Source: Duncaniella dubosii
GTDB lineage: Bacteria > Bacteroidota > Bacteroidia > Bacteroidales > Muribaculaceae
Direction of reading: 5' to 3'
DNA: 64,000 bases
Assembly (NCBI RefSeq): GCF_004803915.1
Contig: NZ_CP039396.1
Coordinates: 2,232,001-2,296,000, forward strand
Under the pieces are notes generated by a model. It had not been told where the DNA came from. It saw only the letters and a program-made list of their open reading frames with translations, and did no database searches. The position numbers and the translations under genes are program-made. Positions 1 to 10,381 of the stretch are shown one piece after another (position 1 is the first letter of the stretch; each line of letters opens with the position of its first letter).

Positions 1-722
1 TCAAGCGACACCTCCATCAGTGAGTAGCCGTTGCGGCTTTTCAGAGTGGTGTAGCGTGTGATGGCGAGCTGTCCTTCCTCGGGATTTTTGGTGGAATAGA
101 CTTCATAGCGCGAGTTTTCGGCGAGATAGCTTTTGACCGTCCCTTCGGCCGGATCGGGAGTGCCTTCGACTACTGCGAGATATTTGCGCGAAAGCACCAT
201 GTTGTTCCAGTTGTGTTGCAGACGTTTTTTGGCTTCCTCACTTTTGGCGAAAACCATGAGCCCGGACGTGTCGCGGTCAAGGCGGTGGACGATGAAGAGC
301 TTGTTGCGCGGGTCTTTCCATTTCAGATAGTCGCGCAGGATGCTGTAGGCAGTGCCGTCCTTGATTTTATCCGTACCCATCGAGAGAAGCCCGTAGCCCT
401 TGTTGACGACGATGATGTCATCGTCTTCATAGACGAGTTTCAGGCGACGGTTGTAGAACATGCGGAACTCGCGTGTCAGGTTGGCCTTTACCTCATCGCC
501 CTGTTTAAGCTCGGTGTCAAACTGTGTCACCGGAATTCCGTTGACTGCAATCTGATTGTGGCTCAGAAGGTTCTTGATTGCGGTGCGTTTTCGTTCGGGC
601 ATTGCCTGTATGAGAAATTCGAGCAGGCGTGACTCTTGCCCGACGTTATAGCTTTCGATCACATCGGGTTTGAATGAATTGCGCTCTGCGCCCGGTTTTG
701 TCGAGAACGGTTTCTTTGCCAT
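1..722 (-). CDS. RluA-family 23S rRNA/tRNA pseudouridine synthase (3' end cut by window)
   Basis: Reading leftward from the ATG at 722, an open frame of 240 codons runs off the window without a stop. It begins MAKKPFSTKPGAERNS and continues with an S4-like RNA-binding segment (about residues 30-75, containing RKRTAIKNLL and QIAVNG). The catalytic domain follows, with the RluA hallmark VHRLDRDTSGLMVFAKS near 250-300, whose HRLD Asp is the expected catalytic residue. RluA-type enzymes convert uridine to pseudouridine in rRNA or tRNA. The exact target site cannot be told from this fragment. It ends about 40 bp upstream of topA's stop codon, on the same strand, so topA may be co-transcribed ahead of it. 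Confidence 0.85.
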   Translation of the reverse strand, partial: MAKKPFSTKPGAERNSFKPDVIESYNVGQESRLLEFLIQAMPERKRTAIKNLLSHNQIAVNGIPVTQFDTELKQGDEVKANLTREFRMFYNRRLKLVYEDDDIIVVNKGYGLLSMGTDKIKDGTAYSILRDYLKWKDPRNKLFIVHRLDRDTSGLMVFAKSEEAKKRLQHNWNNMVLSRKYLAVVEGTPDPAEGTVKSYLAENSRYEVYSTKNPEEGQLAITRYTTLKSRNGYSLMEVSL

Positions 723-762
723 ATTGTATTGTCAGTGTTTACAGATTGAGTGGGGTAGTGGA

Positions 763-3102
763 TTATGATTTCTTTGTTCGGCCTGATGCGCGTCGGGCGG
801 GGCGTTTAGGGGCATTGTCCTGCTCTTCTATGAGCTGACGCACCTGTTCGATGGTGAGGTCGGCGGGGTTTTCTACGGATTTCGGTATCTTGTAGTTGCT
901 CTTCTTGTAGGCGATGTAGACACCGTAGCGTCCGTTGAGAATCTGCATCTCAGGATCTTCATCGAAGATTTTGATCACCTTGTTGCTGTCGGCCTCGCGT
1001 TTGGCTTTGATAAGTTCCTCGGCCTCTTCGATGGTGATAGAAGTGGGTGAGAGGTCTTTCGGGATGCTTACGAATTTTCCGTCGTGGCGCAGATATGGCC
1101 CGAAACGGCCTACGGCGGCGATGACCTGCTTCCCCTCGAATTCGCCGACTTCGCGGGGAAGTTCGAACAGCTTGAGTGCGTCTTCGAGCTGTATGTCAAA
1201 CACGCTTTGGTCTTTGCGCAGAGATGCAAAGCGAGGTTTGTCTTTCGACTCTGTAGAGCCTATCTGCACAATCGGTCCGAAACGGCCGATTTTGACCGAG
1301 ACCGGTTCGCCGGAAGTGGGGTCTGTGCCAAGAATGCGTTCGCCGATTTTGTGTTCGGTGCGCAGTTCGTTGGCTTTCTCGACTTCGGGATGGAATAGCC
1401 CGTAGAATCGGGCTATTTCCTGATTCCAGTCGCTTTCTCCTTCGGCTATGCGGTCGAATTTCTGTTCCATGTCGGCCGTGAAGTCATAGTCGAGGATGTC
1501 CGGGAAATGTTGGGTGAGAAATTCGTTGACTATGATGCCGGTGTCGGTGGGGATAAGTTTACCCTTTTCCGCGCCGACGTTCTCGCTGCGATGGCTCGAC
1601 GAGATTTTACCGTCGGCAAGGGTCATTACGTTGAATGAGCGTTTTTCGCCCGGTTTTTCGCCCTTGACGATGTATTCGCGGTGCTGGATTGTCGAGATTG
1701 TCGGGGCGTAGGTCGACGGACGGCCTATGCCGAGTTCCTCCATTTTTTTGACAAGCGACGATTCGGTGTAGCGCGGGGGAGCGAGAGTGAAACGTTCTGT
1801 CGCAGTGATGTTTCCGGCAGTCAGAGTTTCGCCTGTCTTCAGAGGAGGGAGTGTTCCGCTTTCGTCCTCGCCGTTGTCGTCATCGTCGTTGCCTTCAAGA
1901 TATACTTTGAGGAAACCGTCGAATTTGATGACTTCGCCCGAGGCGGTGAAGTGTTCGGGCCGTTCGGAGGGTGTTATGTCGATTGTCGTTTTTTCGAGTT
2001 CTGCGTCAGCCATCTGCGAGGCCATTGTGCGGAGGCGTATGAGCCTGTAGAGGCGTTTTTCCTGTGCGCTTCCGTCGATGGTCTCCTTGTCGATATATGT
2101 AGGACGGATGGCTTCGTGTGCCTCCTGTGCGCCCTTGGCGTTGGTGTGGTAGCGGCGAACTTTGAGATATTTTTCACCGAGTTCGTCGGTGATGAGATTT
2201 GAAATGGAATTGATGGCAAGCTGCGAGAGGTTGAGCGAGTCGGTACGCATGTAGGTGATATGTCCTGCTTCGTAAAGCTTTTGGGCTATCATCATGGTCT
2301 GCGATACGGTGAAACCGAGCTTGCGTCCGGCTTCCTGCTGGAGTGTGGAGGTGGTGAATGGCGGCGCGGGCGATTTCTTGAGCGGTTTCACGCTGATGTC
2401 GGTGACGGTATAGACCGACTTCTTGCATGCTTCAAGAAATTCGCGGGCGCTTTCTTCGTCGGGCAGACGTTTCGACAGCTCGGCGCGTAGCTGAGCGCCA
2501 CCCGGAATGTTGAAAAGCGCGGTCACGCGGTAGTAGGGTTCTGACTTGAATGCCTGTATCTCGTTCTCGCGGTCAACGATGAGACGCACTGCCACCGACT
2601 GGACGCGTCCGGCTGACAGGGCGGGCTTGATTTTCTTCCACAACACGGGTGAGAGTTCGAATCCTACCAGACGGTCAAGCACACGGCGTGCCTGCTGGGC
2701 GTCGACGAGATGGAGGTCGATGTCGCGCGGCTGCTCGATGGCGTGGAGTATGGCGTTTTTGGTGATTTCGTGGAATACGATGCGTTTCGTGTTCTCAGGT
2801 TTGAGTCCGAGCACTTCGTAGAGATGCCATGCAATGGCCTCACCCTCGCGGTCCTCATCGGATGCGAGCCACACGGTCTCGGCTTCCTTGGCTGCCTTCT
2901 TAAGCTCGGCTACAAGTGCTTTCTTATCGGTCGGGATTTCGTAGACCGGCTGAAAATCTGAGTCGACCTTAATGCTGATGTCTTTCTTGCGGAGGTCACG
3001 GATATGACCATAGCTCGACATGACCTTGTAGTCTTTGCCGAGGAATTTTTCAATAGTCTTGGCCTTTGCCGGAGACTCTACTATGACGAGGTTTTTCAAC
3101 AT
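763..3102 (-). CDS. topA: DNA topoisomerase I (type IA)
   Basis: The 779-residue protein relaxes negatively supercoiled DNA. The N-terminal Toprim domain has VIVESPAKAKTIEKFLG (Glu9) and the acidic SDEDREGEA (residues 81-89). The active-site tyrosine lies in GHITYMRTDS (about Tyr284), and SAGRVQSVAVRLI (about 163-176) is typical of the family. The C-terminus carries glycine-rich Toprim_C repeats (GRFGPIVQIG, GRFGPYLRHD, GRYGVYIAY) instead of Cys4 zinc fingers, and ends in a basic Lys/Arg-rich tail. The length is usual for Bacteroidetes TopA. A TACCTTTG box about 90 nt upstream may be its promoter. The leader contains a GC-rich hairpin near 3151-3180. Confidence 0.97.
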   Translation of the reverse strand: MLKNLVIVESPAKAKTIEKFLGKDYKVMSSYGHIRDLRKKDISIKVDSDFQPVYEIPTDKKALVAELKKAAKEAETVWLASDEDREGEAIAWHLYEVLGLKPENTKRIVFHEITKNAILHAIEQPRDIDLHLVDAQQARRVLDRLVGFELSPVLWKKIKPALSAGRVQSVAVRLIVDRENEIQAFKSEPYYRVTALFNIPGGAQLRAELSKRLPDEESAREFLEACKKSVYTVTDISVKPLKKSPAPPFTTSTLQQEAGRKLGFTVSQTMMIAQKLYEAGHITYMRTDSLNLSQLAINSISNLITDELGEKYLKVRRYHTNAKGAQEAHEAIRPTYIDKETIDGSAQEKRLYRLIRLRTMASQMADAELEKTTIDITPSERPEHFTASGEVIKFDGFLKVYLEGNDDDDNGEDESGTLPPLKTGETLTAGNITATERFTLAPPRYTESSLVKKMEELGIGRPSTYAPTISTIQHREYIVKGEKPGEKRSFNVMTLADGKISSSHRSENVGAEKGKLIPTDTGIIVNEFLTQHFPDILDYDFTADMEQKFDRIAEGESDWNQEIARFYGLFHPEVEKANELRTEHKIGERILGTDPTSGEPVSVKIGRFGPIVQIGSTESKDKPRFASLRKDQSVFDIQLEDALKLFELPREVGEFEGKQVIAAVGRFGPYLRHDGKFVSIPKDLSPTSITIEEAEELIKAKREADSNKVIKIFDEDPEMQILNGRYGVYIAYKKSNYKIPKSVENPADLTIEQVRQLIEEQDNAPKRPARRASGRTKKS

Positions 3103-3191
3103 ATTCTATTTTAAGTGTGCGTCCGTCGCCGGTAAGCTCCGGATGCTGATGATGAGGCCGGGGAGTTAGGAACCCGGCCAGATTCAGAGCG

Positions 3192-3199
3192 CAAAGGTA
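3192..3199 (-). promoter_or_regulatory. Bacteroidetes -7 box, probable topA promoter
   Basis: On the minus strand this reads TACCTTTG, matching the Bacteroidetes -7 consensus TAnnTTTG. No convincing TTTG -33 box is seen at the usual 19-21 nt spacing. It lies 90 nt upstream of the topA start and between the oppositely ordered minus-strand topA and sirtuin genes. Confidence 0.45.
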
Positions 3200-3240
3200 A
3201 ACAATTTCTATTAAATATGTGGTAAATCGTTAACAATTTA

Positions 3241-3941
3241 TCACATTCCGCTCGGTCTCAGCAGCTCGACAAGCTCTGCGACGCCTACCGTTGCGGGCTT
3301 GGCTATGACCGTCACATTGTCGGGGACGGCGGCCGGACGCGGATCGATATAATAGACCGGGACACCCGGACGGACATAGTGGAGCAGACTCGCGGCGGGA
3401 TAGACGGCCAGCGATGTGCCTATGACGGCGAAGATGTCGGCTTGCTGCGCCCACTCGATGGCGCGCTCGATGTTGGGGACGGCTTCCTGAAAGAATACGA
3501 TGTGGGGCGCACGGGGTCGCCATACTTGTCGCGGGTTTCAGGGGTGGTCTCCAGATGTTCTTCGTCGAGAGTGTAGACACGTGTCTCGTCGCGCATCGAC
3601 CTCACTTTCATGAGTTCGCCGTGGAGATGGAGTATCTTCGAGCTGCCGGCACGTTCGTGGAGATTGTCGACATTCTGGGTGATGACATATACGTCATACC
3701 ACTTTTCAAGTTCGACAAGTGCCGTGTGGGCAGCGTTAGGGTTGCATTTCACGAGCCCTTTTCTGCGTTCGTTGTAAAACTGGTGGACGAGGGCGGGGTT
3801 GCGTGCGAATCCGTCGGCGCTGCATACGTCCATCACCGGGTAGTTTTCCCAAAGGCCGTCGGCATCGCGGAAAGTCGAGATTCCTGACTCGGCTGATATG
3901 CCTGCTCCGGAGGATATGACAAGTTTTGGCTTTTTCATCAT
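3241..3941 (-). CDS. Sir2-family NAD-dependent protein deacylase (frameshifted in this sequence)
   Basis: The first part reads [21 protein letters not shown] (NAD-binding), [15 protein letters not shown] and ILHLHGEL (catalytic His region). The frame then breaks at the run GGGG at 3504-3507 (CCCC in sense). Adding one C restores [20 protein letters not shown], then [14 protein letters not shown], and a stop at 3241-3243. The repaired product is 233 residues, normal for bacterial sirtuins. The two CxxC zinc pairs of classical sirtuins are absent between HGEL and the Rossmann return. I recall the same for Bacteroides homologues. Sirtuins remove acyl groups from lysine using NAD. Probably a sequence error rather than a dead gene. 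Confidence 0.85.
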
Positions 3942-4004
3942 AACATAATTTAGGTAAATGATTTGAGGTTCATTTTGAAATTATTTGAATACCTCCTTCC
4001 TTAC

Positions 4005-4454
4005 TCAACGTTTGGATTTGAAAAATGTGCGCATCAGTTCGGCACATTCTTCACCCAGCACTCCTCCGATAATCTCGGCTCGGGGATGAAAGGGCGATTT
4101 CGATGTGAATGTGTGGTAGCCACGCTTGTCGTCGGCAGCTCCATAGACAATACGGCTGACCTGTGCCCAGCCGATAGCCCCGGCGCACATGAGGCAGGGT
4201 TCGACGGTGACATACAGTGTGCAGTCCTGAAGGTATTTTCCTCCTAAAGTCTGTGCGGCGGCTGTGATAGCCTGCATTTCGGCGTGAGCCGACACGTCGA
4301 CAAGCGCTTCGGTCAGATTGTGGCCGCGCCCGACAACAGTCCCGCGTGGCGACACGACGACCGCCCCGATGGGCACTTCGTCTCTTTCCATCGCCTCGCG
4401 TGCCTCAACGAGCGCCATCCGCATATATTTTTCGTCTTTTTCTGTCTGTGTCAT
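4005..4454 (-). CDS. tadA: tRNA-specific adenosine deaminase TadA
   Basis: This 149-residue zinc deaminase converts the wobble adenosine (A34) of tRNA-Arg(ACG) to inosine. The zinc and catalytic motifs are clear: HAE at residues 57-59 (SAHAEMQAI) and PCLMC at 86-90 (VTVEPCLMCAGAI). The N-terminal DEVPIGAVVV is family-typical and full length is normal (about 145-165). Its expected substrate, a tRNA-Arg with anticodon ACG, is also encoded in this window at 27289-27362. A near-perfect Bacteroidetes promoter sits just upstream. Confidence 0.95.
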   Translation of the reverse strand: MTQTEKDEKYMRMALVEAREAMERDEVPIGAVVVSPRGTVVGRGHNLTEALVDVSAHAEMQAITAAAQTLGGKYLQDCTLYVTVEPCLMCAGAIGWAQVSRIVYGAADDKRGYHTFTSKSPFHPRAEIIGGVLGEECAELMRTFFKSKR

Positions 4455-4482
4455 AAGGATTGGTCGATTCTGATAGTGTCTG

Positions 4483-4513
4483 CAAATATAATCCTAAAAA
4501 TCGAATGGACAAA
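4483..4513 (-). promoter_or_regulatory. tadA promoter
   Basis: On the minus strand TTTG (4510-4513), a 19-nt spacer, then TATATTTG (4483-4490). This is an exact match to the Bacteroidetes TTTG-N19-TAnnTTTG arrangement, ending 28 nt upstream of the tadA start codon. Confidence 0.7.
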
Positions 4514-4570
4514 ACCGAGACTGCTATCCGACGGAATGGCCCGGATGAATACCATATGGGTATGTAAAAA

Positions 4571-4598
4571 CTCCCCGGTCTCAGTTGAAACCGGGGAG
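4571..4598 (-). terminator. Intrinsic terminator after the trp locus
   Basis: A 9-bp stem (CTCCCCGGT at 4571-4579 with ACCGGGGAG at 4590-4598) closes a 10-nt loop. Read on the minus strand it is followed by a five-U run (AAAAA at 4566-4570 on plus). It lies about 55 nt past the stop of the TrpE-SusD chimera. Confidence 0.8.
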
Positions 4599-4651
4599 TG
4601 TCTGGAGTTTATCGGTTCATGTCTGGCATGAATCAGTGTCGAATCGGATTA

Positions 4652-5112
4652 TCAGGGATTCTGGACTGTGATTTCAGGGTTGTTCTGAATTTCTGCGTCT
4701 GGAATCATATAGATCATCTTGTCATCCTGACCTTTATATTTCACAGCGTTGATATAATCAAGCTGTGCGATAGGAGCATTTTCGCTGAGGGCGCGGTCGA
4801 TGGATTCGTTGCGGCGTTTGATGTCAAACAGGCGCGAGCCTTCCTCGAACATGTCGATTCGCTTGTTGACACAGATTTCCTTATAGAGGGCATCGCCGGG
4901 ATAACTCTTGACCACCATTTCGTTTTCGACCTTGAAATGGCCTATCGGGTCGACTCCTATAAAAGAAGTCGCGTTGTGCTGGGCATGGTAGTCGGAACTT
5001 TCAAGCAGAGCCGACTGCGGGTAGAGGTCACGGATTTTAAGGTAGATTCCGACCGGTGTTTCAAGGTCGGCTGGGATTGTGCGTCTATATTGAGTAATCT
5101 TTTTCATGTTCA

Positions 5113-5113
<1 letters not shown>
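4652..5113 (-). CDS. Chimeric ORF: anthranilate synthase component I N-terminus fused in frame to a SusD C-terminus
   Basis: This 153-residue frame joins two unrelated families. Residues 1 to about 73 match the start of TrpE: TPVGIYLKIRDLYPQSALLE, SSDYHAQHNATSFIGVDPIG and VENEMVVKSYP. From about residue 75 to the end it matches a SusD/RagB tail: KEICVNKRIDMFEEGSRLFD, IKRRNESIDRA, and the typical ending MIYMIPDAEIQNNPEI. The junction is near 4885-4900. The start codon overlaps the trpB stop by one base (TAATG), as expected for a trpB-trpE operon. All chorismate-binding and catalytic TrpE motifs are missing, so anthranilate synthase activity is not expected. It is either a real deletion that fused trpE to a distant susD and removed the rest of the trp operon, or an assembly joint. 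The tail is not a copy of either SusD in this window. Confidence 0.75.
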
Positions 5114-6309
<1,196 letters not shown>

Positions 6310-6349
6310 ATTTTATGATGTGTGTATATCTGATTTTTGAGTGAACAAC

Positions 6350-6394
6350 AAAAAACGGAGCGGCCACCGGGTGTTTCTACCGATGGCCGCTCCG
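6350..6394 (-). terminator. trp attenuator (intrinsic terminator in the trpB leader)
   Basis: In the minus-strand transcript, a 15-bp stem (6380-6394 pairing with 6356-6370, including one G-U pair) closes a 9-nt loop and is followed by six U residues (AAAAAA at 6350-6355 on plus). It lies about 40 nt upstream of the trpB start and 36 nt after the leader-peptide stop, the position expected for a transcription attenuator. Confidence 0.85.
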
Positions 6395-6494
6395 CGTATA
6401 ATTGCTGAATCGTTATTTCTCAGATTTTGTCAGACTTGTCTGCATGAATCAATGCCACCGATATTCCTACCGCTGCGCCACCAATAATTCATGC
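6379..6494 (-). promoter_or_regulatory. Predicted alternative pairings of the trp leader RNA
   Basis: Two competing pairings can be drawn by hand. GCAUGAAU (6487-6494), just before the Trp codons, pairs perfectly over 8 bp with AUUCAUGC (6442-6449). AUCGGUGGC (6454-6462), five codons after the Trp codons, pairs over 9 bp (two G-U) with GCCAUCGGU (6379-6387), which is part of the terminator's 5' arm. A ribosome stalled at the Trp codons would cover the first element and free the second to block the terminator. A ribosome reaching the leader stop would let the terminator form. The pairing is seen; the mechanism is inferred. Confidence 0.6.
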
Positions 6495-6513
6495 TGTTAA
6501 ACAAGTTTGTCAT
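6430..6513 (-). CDS. trpL: trp operon leader peptide (27 aa, tandem Trp codons)
   Basis: An ATG at 6511-6513 opens a 27-codon frame starting MTNLFNSMNYWWRSGRN and ending SCRQV before TGA at 6430-6432. Codons 11 and 12 are consecutive TGG (6478-6483), the classic sensor of charged tRNA-Trp. It starts about 28 nt downstream of a consensus promoter and is followed by an intrinsic terminator ahead of trpB. There is no Shine-Dalgarno, as usual for Bacteroidetes. An internal ATG at codon 8 could also serve as the start. Confidence 0.8.
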   Translation of the reverse strand: MTNLFNSMNYWWRSGRNIGGIDSCRQV

Positions 6514-6540
6514 TTTATCGTTTTATTTATCTTTATGCTG

Positions 6541-6572
6541 CAAATTTATAGTTAATCTTTAATTAAAACAAA
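6541..6572 (-). promoter_or_regulatory. trp leader promoter
   Basis: Minus-strand TTTG (6569-6572), 20-nt spacer, TAAATTTG (6541-6548): a full Bacteroidetes promoter. Its predicted transcription start lies roughly 20-25 nt before the leader-peptide ATG. Confidence 0.75.
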
Positions 6573-7170
6573 TGAATTGTCAATAATTTTGCTCCTGACG
6601 TTGAAAAATTATATTTTTTAATATGCCACCTTATTTATATAAGAGATTCAGGATTTCATCGGGACTCGTTCGTAATGATAACCGTGACAGAGGCATCGCA
6701 AAAACAACTATAAATTTAACTTTGTTAACGGTTGGTCTCAAAAGTGACCTTGTAAACAAAATCCTGCGATTTCCTTTCATTTTGTTACTTCTGATTGCTA
6801 CAAAATGCCATTTTGACGGCATTAACATTGGGATTTAACATTCTTTTACATAAAACTAATTAACATACTCGTCAAAAAATATTACTTTTGTGGCCTGATA
6901 GTTTAGGATTTGTGAAAAAATATGCAATAATTGATACTCTTTTTCACTTCATCCATGATTTGCAAGACCGGCATAGAGATGCTTCCTGCAAGCCTGAAAC
7001 TGACTTAGGGCTATAAACCCGTACAGGCAAACGGACCGAATGGTCATTGAATCCCCTCAGAAAAAACGGAAAGCACCCGGAGTGACACCGACTGCAATCC
7101 ATCGACAATACGACACAATCATTATTATTTTCAATACTTTAATTAATTTCGTATTACTTAACTACTAGGT
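6573..7170. other. Intergenic region upstream of SusC-1
   Basis: About 600 bp without a convincing gene. An open frame at 6623-6838 has no recognisable features and is not called. On the plus strand, TAACTTTG (6717-6724) and TACTTTTG (6883-6890) match the -7 consensus, but neither has a good TTTG -33 box. Either could start a long leader for the SusC-1 gene at 7171. The last 17 bp belong to the block repeated upstream of SusC-2. Confidence 0.5.
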
Positions 7171-7497
7171 ATGAAAAAGCTGTTTCTACTACTTGCGGCA
7201 CTCATCACCACGTTTGCGGTAATGGCTCAGAACCAGACCGTTAACGGCACGGTGACAAGCGCCGACGGCGAGCCTCTAATCGGCGCGACCGTATTGGGAG
7301 TCGGTACTCAGATGGGTACGGCGACAGACGTCGACGGAAACTTTACCCTGACCCTTCCGGCCACTGTCAAAAAACTTCAGGTGTCATACGTCGGAATGAC
7401 CACCAAGGACGTGAACATCACCCCCGGACAGAAAATGAACATCGTCCTCGACGGAACAAACATGCTCGACGAAGTAATCACCGTTGCCTACGGTACG
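7154..7497 (+). repeat. SusC 5' block, copy 1 (inverted relative to 25177-25520)
   Basis: This covers 17 bp of untranslated leader (TTACTTAACTACTAGGT) and the first 109 codons of SusC-1. It matches the start of SusC-2 at 25177-25520 in opposite orientation with 11 mismatches in 344 bp (about 97%). Ten of the mismatches are third-codon-position changes and one changes Leu to Met. Similarity ends abruptly on both sides: the upstream DNA is unrelated and the downstream protein drops to ordinary paralogue level. Confidence 0.9.
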
Positions 7498-10364
7498 GCA
7501 AAACGTTCGTCGTTCACAGGCTCGGCTTCAGTGCTTGACGCTTCGGAAATCGAGCAGGTTCAGGTGACGAACCCGGTAGACGCGCTTAAAGGTAAGGTTT
7601 CCGGTGTCCAGATCAACTCTAATTCAGGCGCACCCGGCAACTCTTCACCCTCTGTGCTCATCCGCGGTATATCTTCAATCAATGCAGAGACATCACCCCT
7701 CATCGTCCTTGACGGTACTCCATACGACGGAGGTCTTGACAACATCTCTACTCAGGACATCGAGTCTATGACAGTCCTTAAGGACGCCGCATCAAACGCA
7801 CTCTACGGTGCTCGTGGTGCTAATGGTGTCATCCTTATCACTACCAAACGCGGTAAGCAGGGAAATGCCCGTGTGACCCTCGATGCAAAATGGGGCCAGA
7901 ATTCACGCGCCGTGCAGGATTACGATGTAATTACCTCTCCCGCTCTCTATTACGAGACATTCGGCCGTGCAGTCGGCAACTATGCAATGAACGTAGGTGG
8001 ATACGACGAGGCAAAAGCTCTCGCATATGCCAACAGCAATCTCATCACAATGCTCGGATATAATGTCTACACTATTCCCGAAGGTGAGAATATGCTTGTT
8101 GACGGTTTCAAGCTTAATCCCAATGCGACTCTCGGCAATATCTATACAGCTCAAAGCGGAGAACAGTATTTGCTCACTCCCGACAGCTGGAGCGACGCTG
8201 CCTATAAGAACGCTCTCCGTCAGGAATATAACCTTAGCGTATCGCAGGGCTCTGACAAGGGTTCTTTCTACGCATCGGCAAGCTACCTTAACAACGAAGG
8301 TATCACTGTCAACTCTGGCTACGAGCGTTTCACCGGCCGTCTTGCTGCCGACACTCAGGCCAAGGACTGGCTCAAAGTCGGAGCTAACATGAGCTACACC
8401 CACTATGAATCAAAGTTCAACGGAGATGACGGCAGCTCGTCTTCTTCGGGCAATATATTTGCCGTGAACAACGTACTTGCCCCTATCTATCCTCTCTACG
8501 TGCGTGACGCACAGGGCAACATCCTTAAGGACATCAACGGCAACACTATGTATGACTACGGTGACGGAATGGGACTCGGACTTCCCTCTCGTCCTGTTTT
8601 CTCTCAGGCCAACCCGCTGTCACAGAACATCCTCGATGTCCGCAAATATGACGGCAATGCCATGACTGCCACCGGTTATGCCGAAATCCGTTTCCTCCGT
8701 GACTTCAAGTTCACCACCAACAACACTGTCAACCTCTATGAGCAGCGTCAGACCAGCGTGACCAACCCGTTCTTCGGACAGTACGCATCATCAAACGGTA
8801 TCGTAAATAAATATTCTACCCGTCGTATCGACTACACTTACCAGCAGTTGCTCAACTGGGCACGTCAGTTCGGCGAACACAACGTCAACGTGCTTCTCGG
8901 TCACGAAAACTACTGGAACAAATACTCTTATATGTATGCTTCACGCTCCAACATGCTTCTTCCCTCTAATGAAGAACTTGACGGCGCTGTAATTGAAAAC
9001 GGAAGCTCTTCTTATCAGACTGACTACAACAACGAAGGCTGGTTCGGCCGTGTGAACTACGACTACGACAGCAAGTACTTCGGTAGCGTGTCGCTCCGTC
9101 GTGACGCATCTTCTCGCTTCGATCCCGAACACCGCTGGGGTACATTCTGGTCAGCATCGGCAGCATGGATCATAAACAAGGAAGCGTTCTTCCAGGCTCC
9201 TTGGGTCGACATGTTGAAACTCAAGGTTTCTTATGGCGAACAGGGTAACGACAACATCGGTAACTTCCGTTATGTGAACACATATACCATCGTGAACTCA
9301 GGCGGTCAGGCTGCAGCTCAGCCCAACACTCTCGGAAACAAGAATATCACTTGGGAAAAGGGTGGCAACCTCAACTACGGTGTTGACTTCAGCTTCTTCA
9401 ACGAACGTCTCTCAGGTACAGTCGAAGGATTCTACCGCAAGACATCCGACATGCTCTTCTTGTTCCCGCTCCCCCGAGCTACGGCTACACCTCTTATTAT
9501 GACAATATCGGTGACATGACCAACACCGGTTTCGAACTTGACCTCCGCGGCGACATCATCCGTACACGTAACTTCACTTGGTCTGCCAACCTCAACTTCA
9601 CATTCTATAAGAATAAGATTACCCGTCTGCCCGAAGAGCGCAAAACCATGACTGTCGACGGTGTTGACGGCTATAGCTCTGACAGCTATTTCTACGGTGA
9701 AGGTGAGTCGCTCTATACATTCCGCATCAAGAAATTTGCCGGAATCGACAAGGAAACCGGTGAGTCAATGTGGTACATGAACGAACGTGACGCAGACAAC
9801 AAGCTTACCGGCAACATAGTCACAACCAAGACCTATGGCAACGCCGATTTCTATCTTTGCGGGACAGCGCTTCCCGATGCTTACGGCGGTTTCGGCACAT
9901 CGTTCAACACTTACGGATTTGACTTTGCCATTGACTTCACTTATCAGCTCGGCGGTCAGGTATATGACGGTACTTATGCCGGCCTTATGGCAAGTCCTTA
10001 TGGCTCGTCACGTGGCCGCGCAATGCACAAAGACCTCTTGAACGCATGGACTCCTGAAAACAAGAACTCAAGCATTCCACAGATGGTCTACAATGACCAG
10101 TATGTCGCTTCGACTTCCGACCGCTTCCTCACCAGCGCATCCTACCTCGCACTTCAGAACATCAATTTCGGCTACACACTTCCCAGCAAGGCAACAAAGA
10201 AGATTGACGTAGAGAAAATTCGTTTCTATCTCTCGTGTGACAACGTAGCTATCTGGTCAAAGCGCAAGGGTCTCGATCCCCGTCAGTCAATCACCGGTTC
10301 TGTGACCAACGCATACTATGCGCCTATCCGTACTATCTCCGGTGGCATTAATATTTCATTCTAA
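7171..10364 (+). CDS. SusC/RagA-family TonB-dependent transporter 1 (frameshifted in this sequence)
   Basis: An outer-membrane TonB-dependent importer. It has a signal peptide (MKKLFLLLAALITTFAVMAQ), a carboxypeptidase-regulatory-like domain (NGTVTSADGEPLIGATV, about residues 25-95), then the plug with LDEVITVAYGTAK and the SusC signature DAASNALYGARGANGVILIT, followed by the beta-barrel ending in GGINISF. The frame breaks in the run CCCCC at 9471-9475. Adding one C gives FPLPPSYGYTSYYDNIGDM and rejoins the downstream frame, giving 1064 residues, normal length. It is followed 17 nt later by its SusD partner. No glycosidase, sensor or anti-sigma gene lies beside the pair, so the substrate is unknown. 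Confidence 0.92.
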
Positions 10365-10381
10365 TCAGCAGACAACAAGAA

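Noticed and set aside
3230..3580. Separate small minus-strand gene at the end of the sirtuin
   Set aside because: It is an out-of-frame reading of the sirtuin C-terminus; the correct third frame restores sirtuin motifs.
6623..6838. 71-codon frame upstream of SusC-1
   Set aside because: No recognisable domain, no credible start context, AT-rich intergenic DNA; a chance frame is more likely.
9471..9475. Programmed frameshifting or phase-variable C-tracts in SusC-1 and the other split genes
   Set aside because: Runs are only 2-5 bases, too short for slipped-strand switching, and no slippery heptamer or stimulator is evident; the common pattern across unrelated genes fits base-calling error better.
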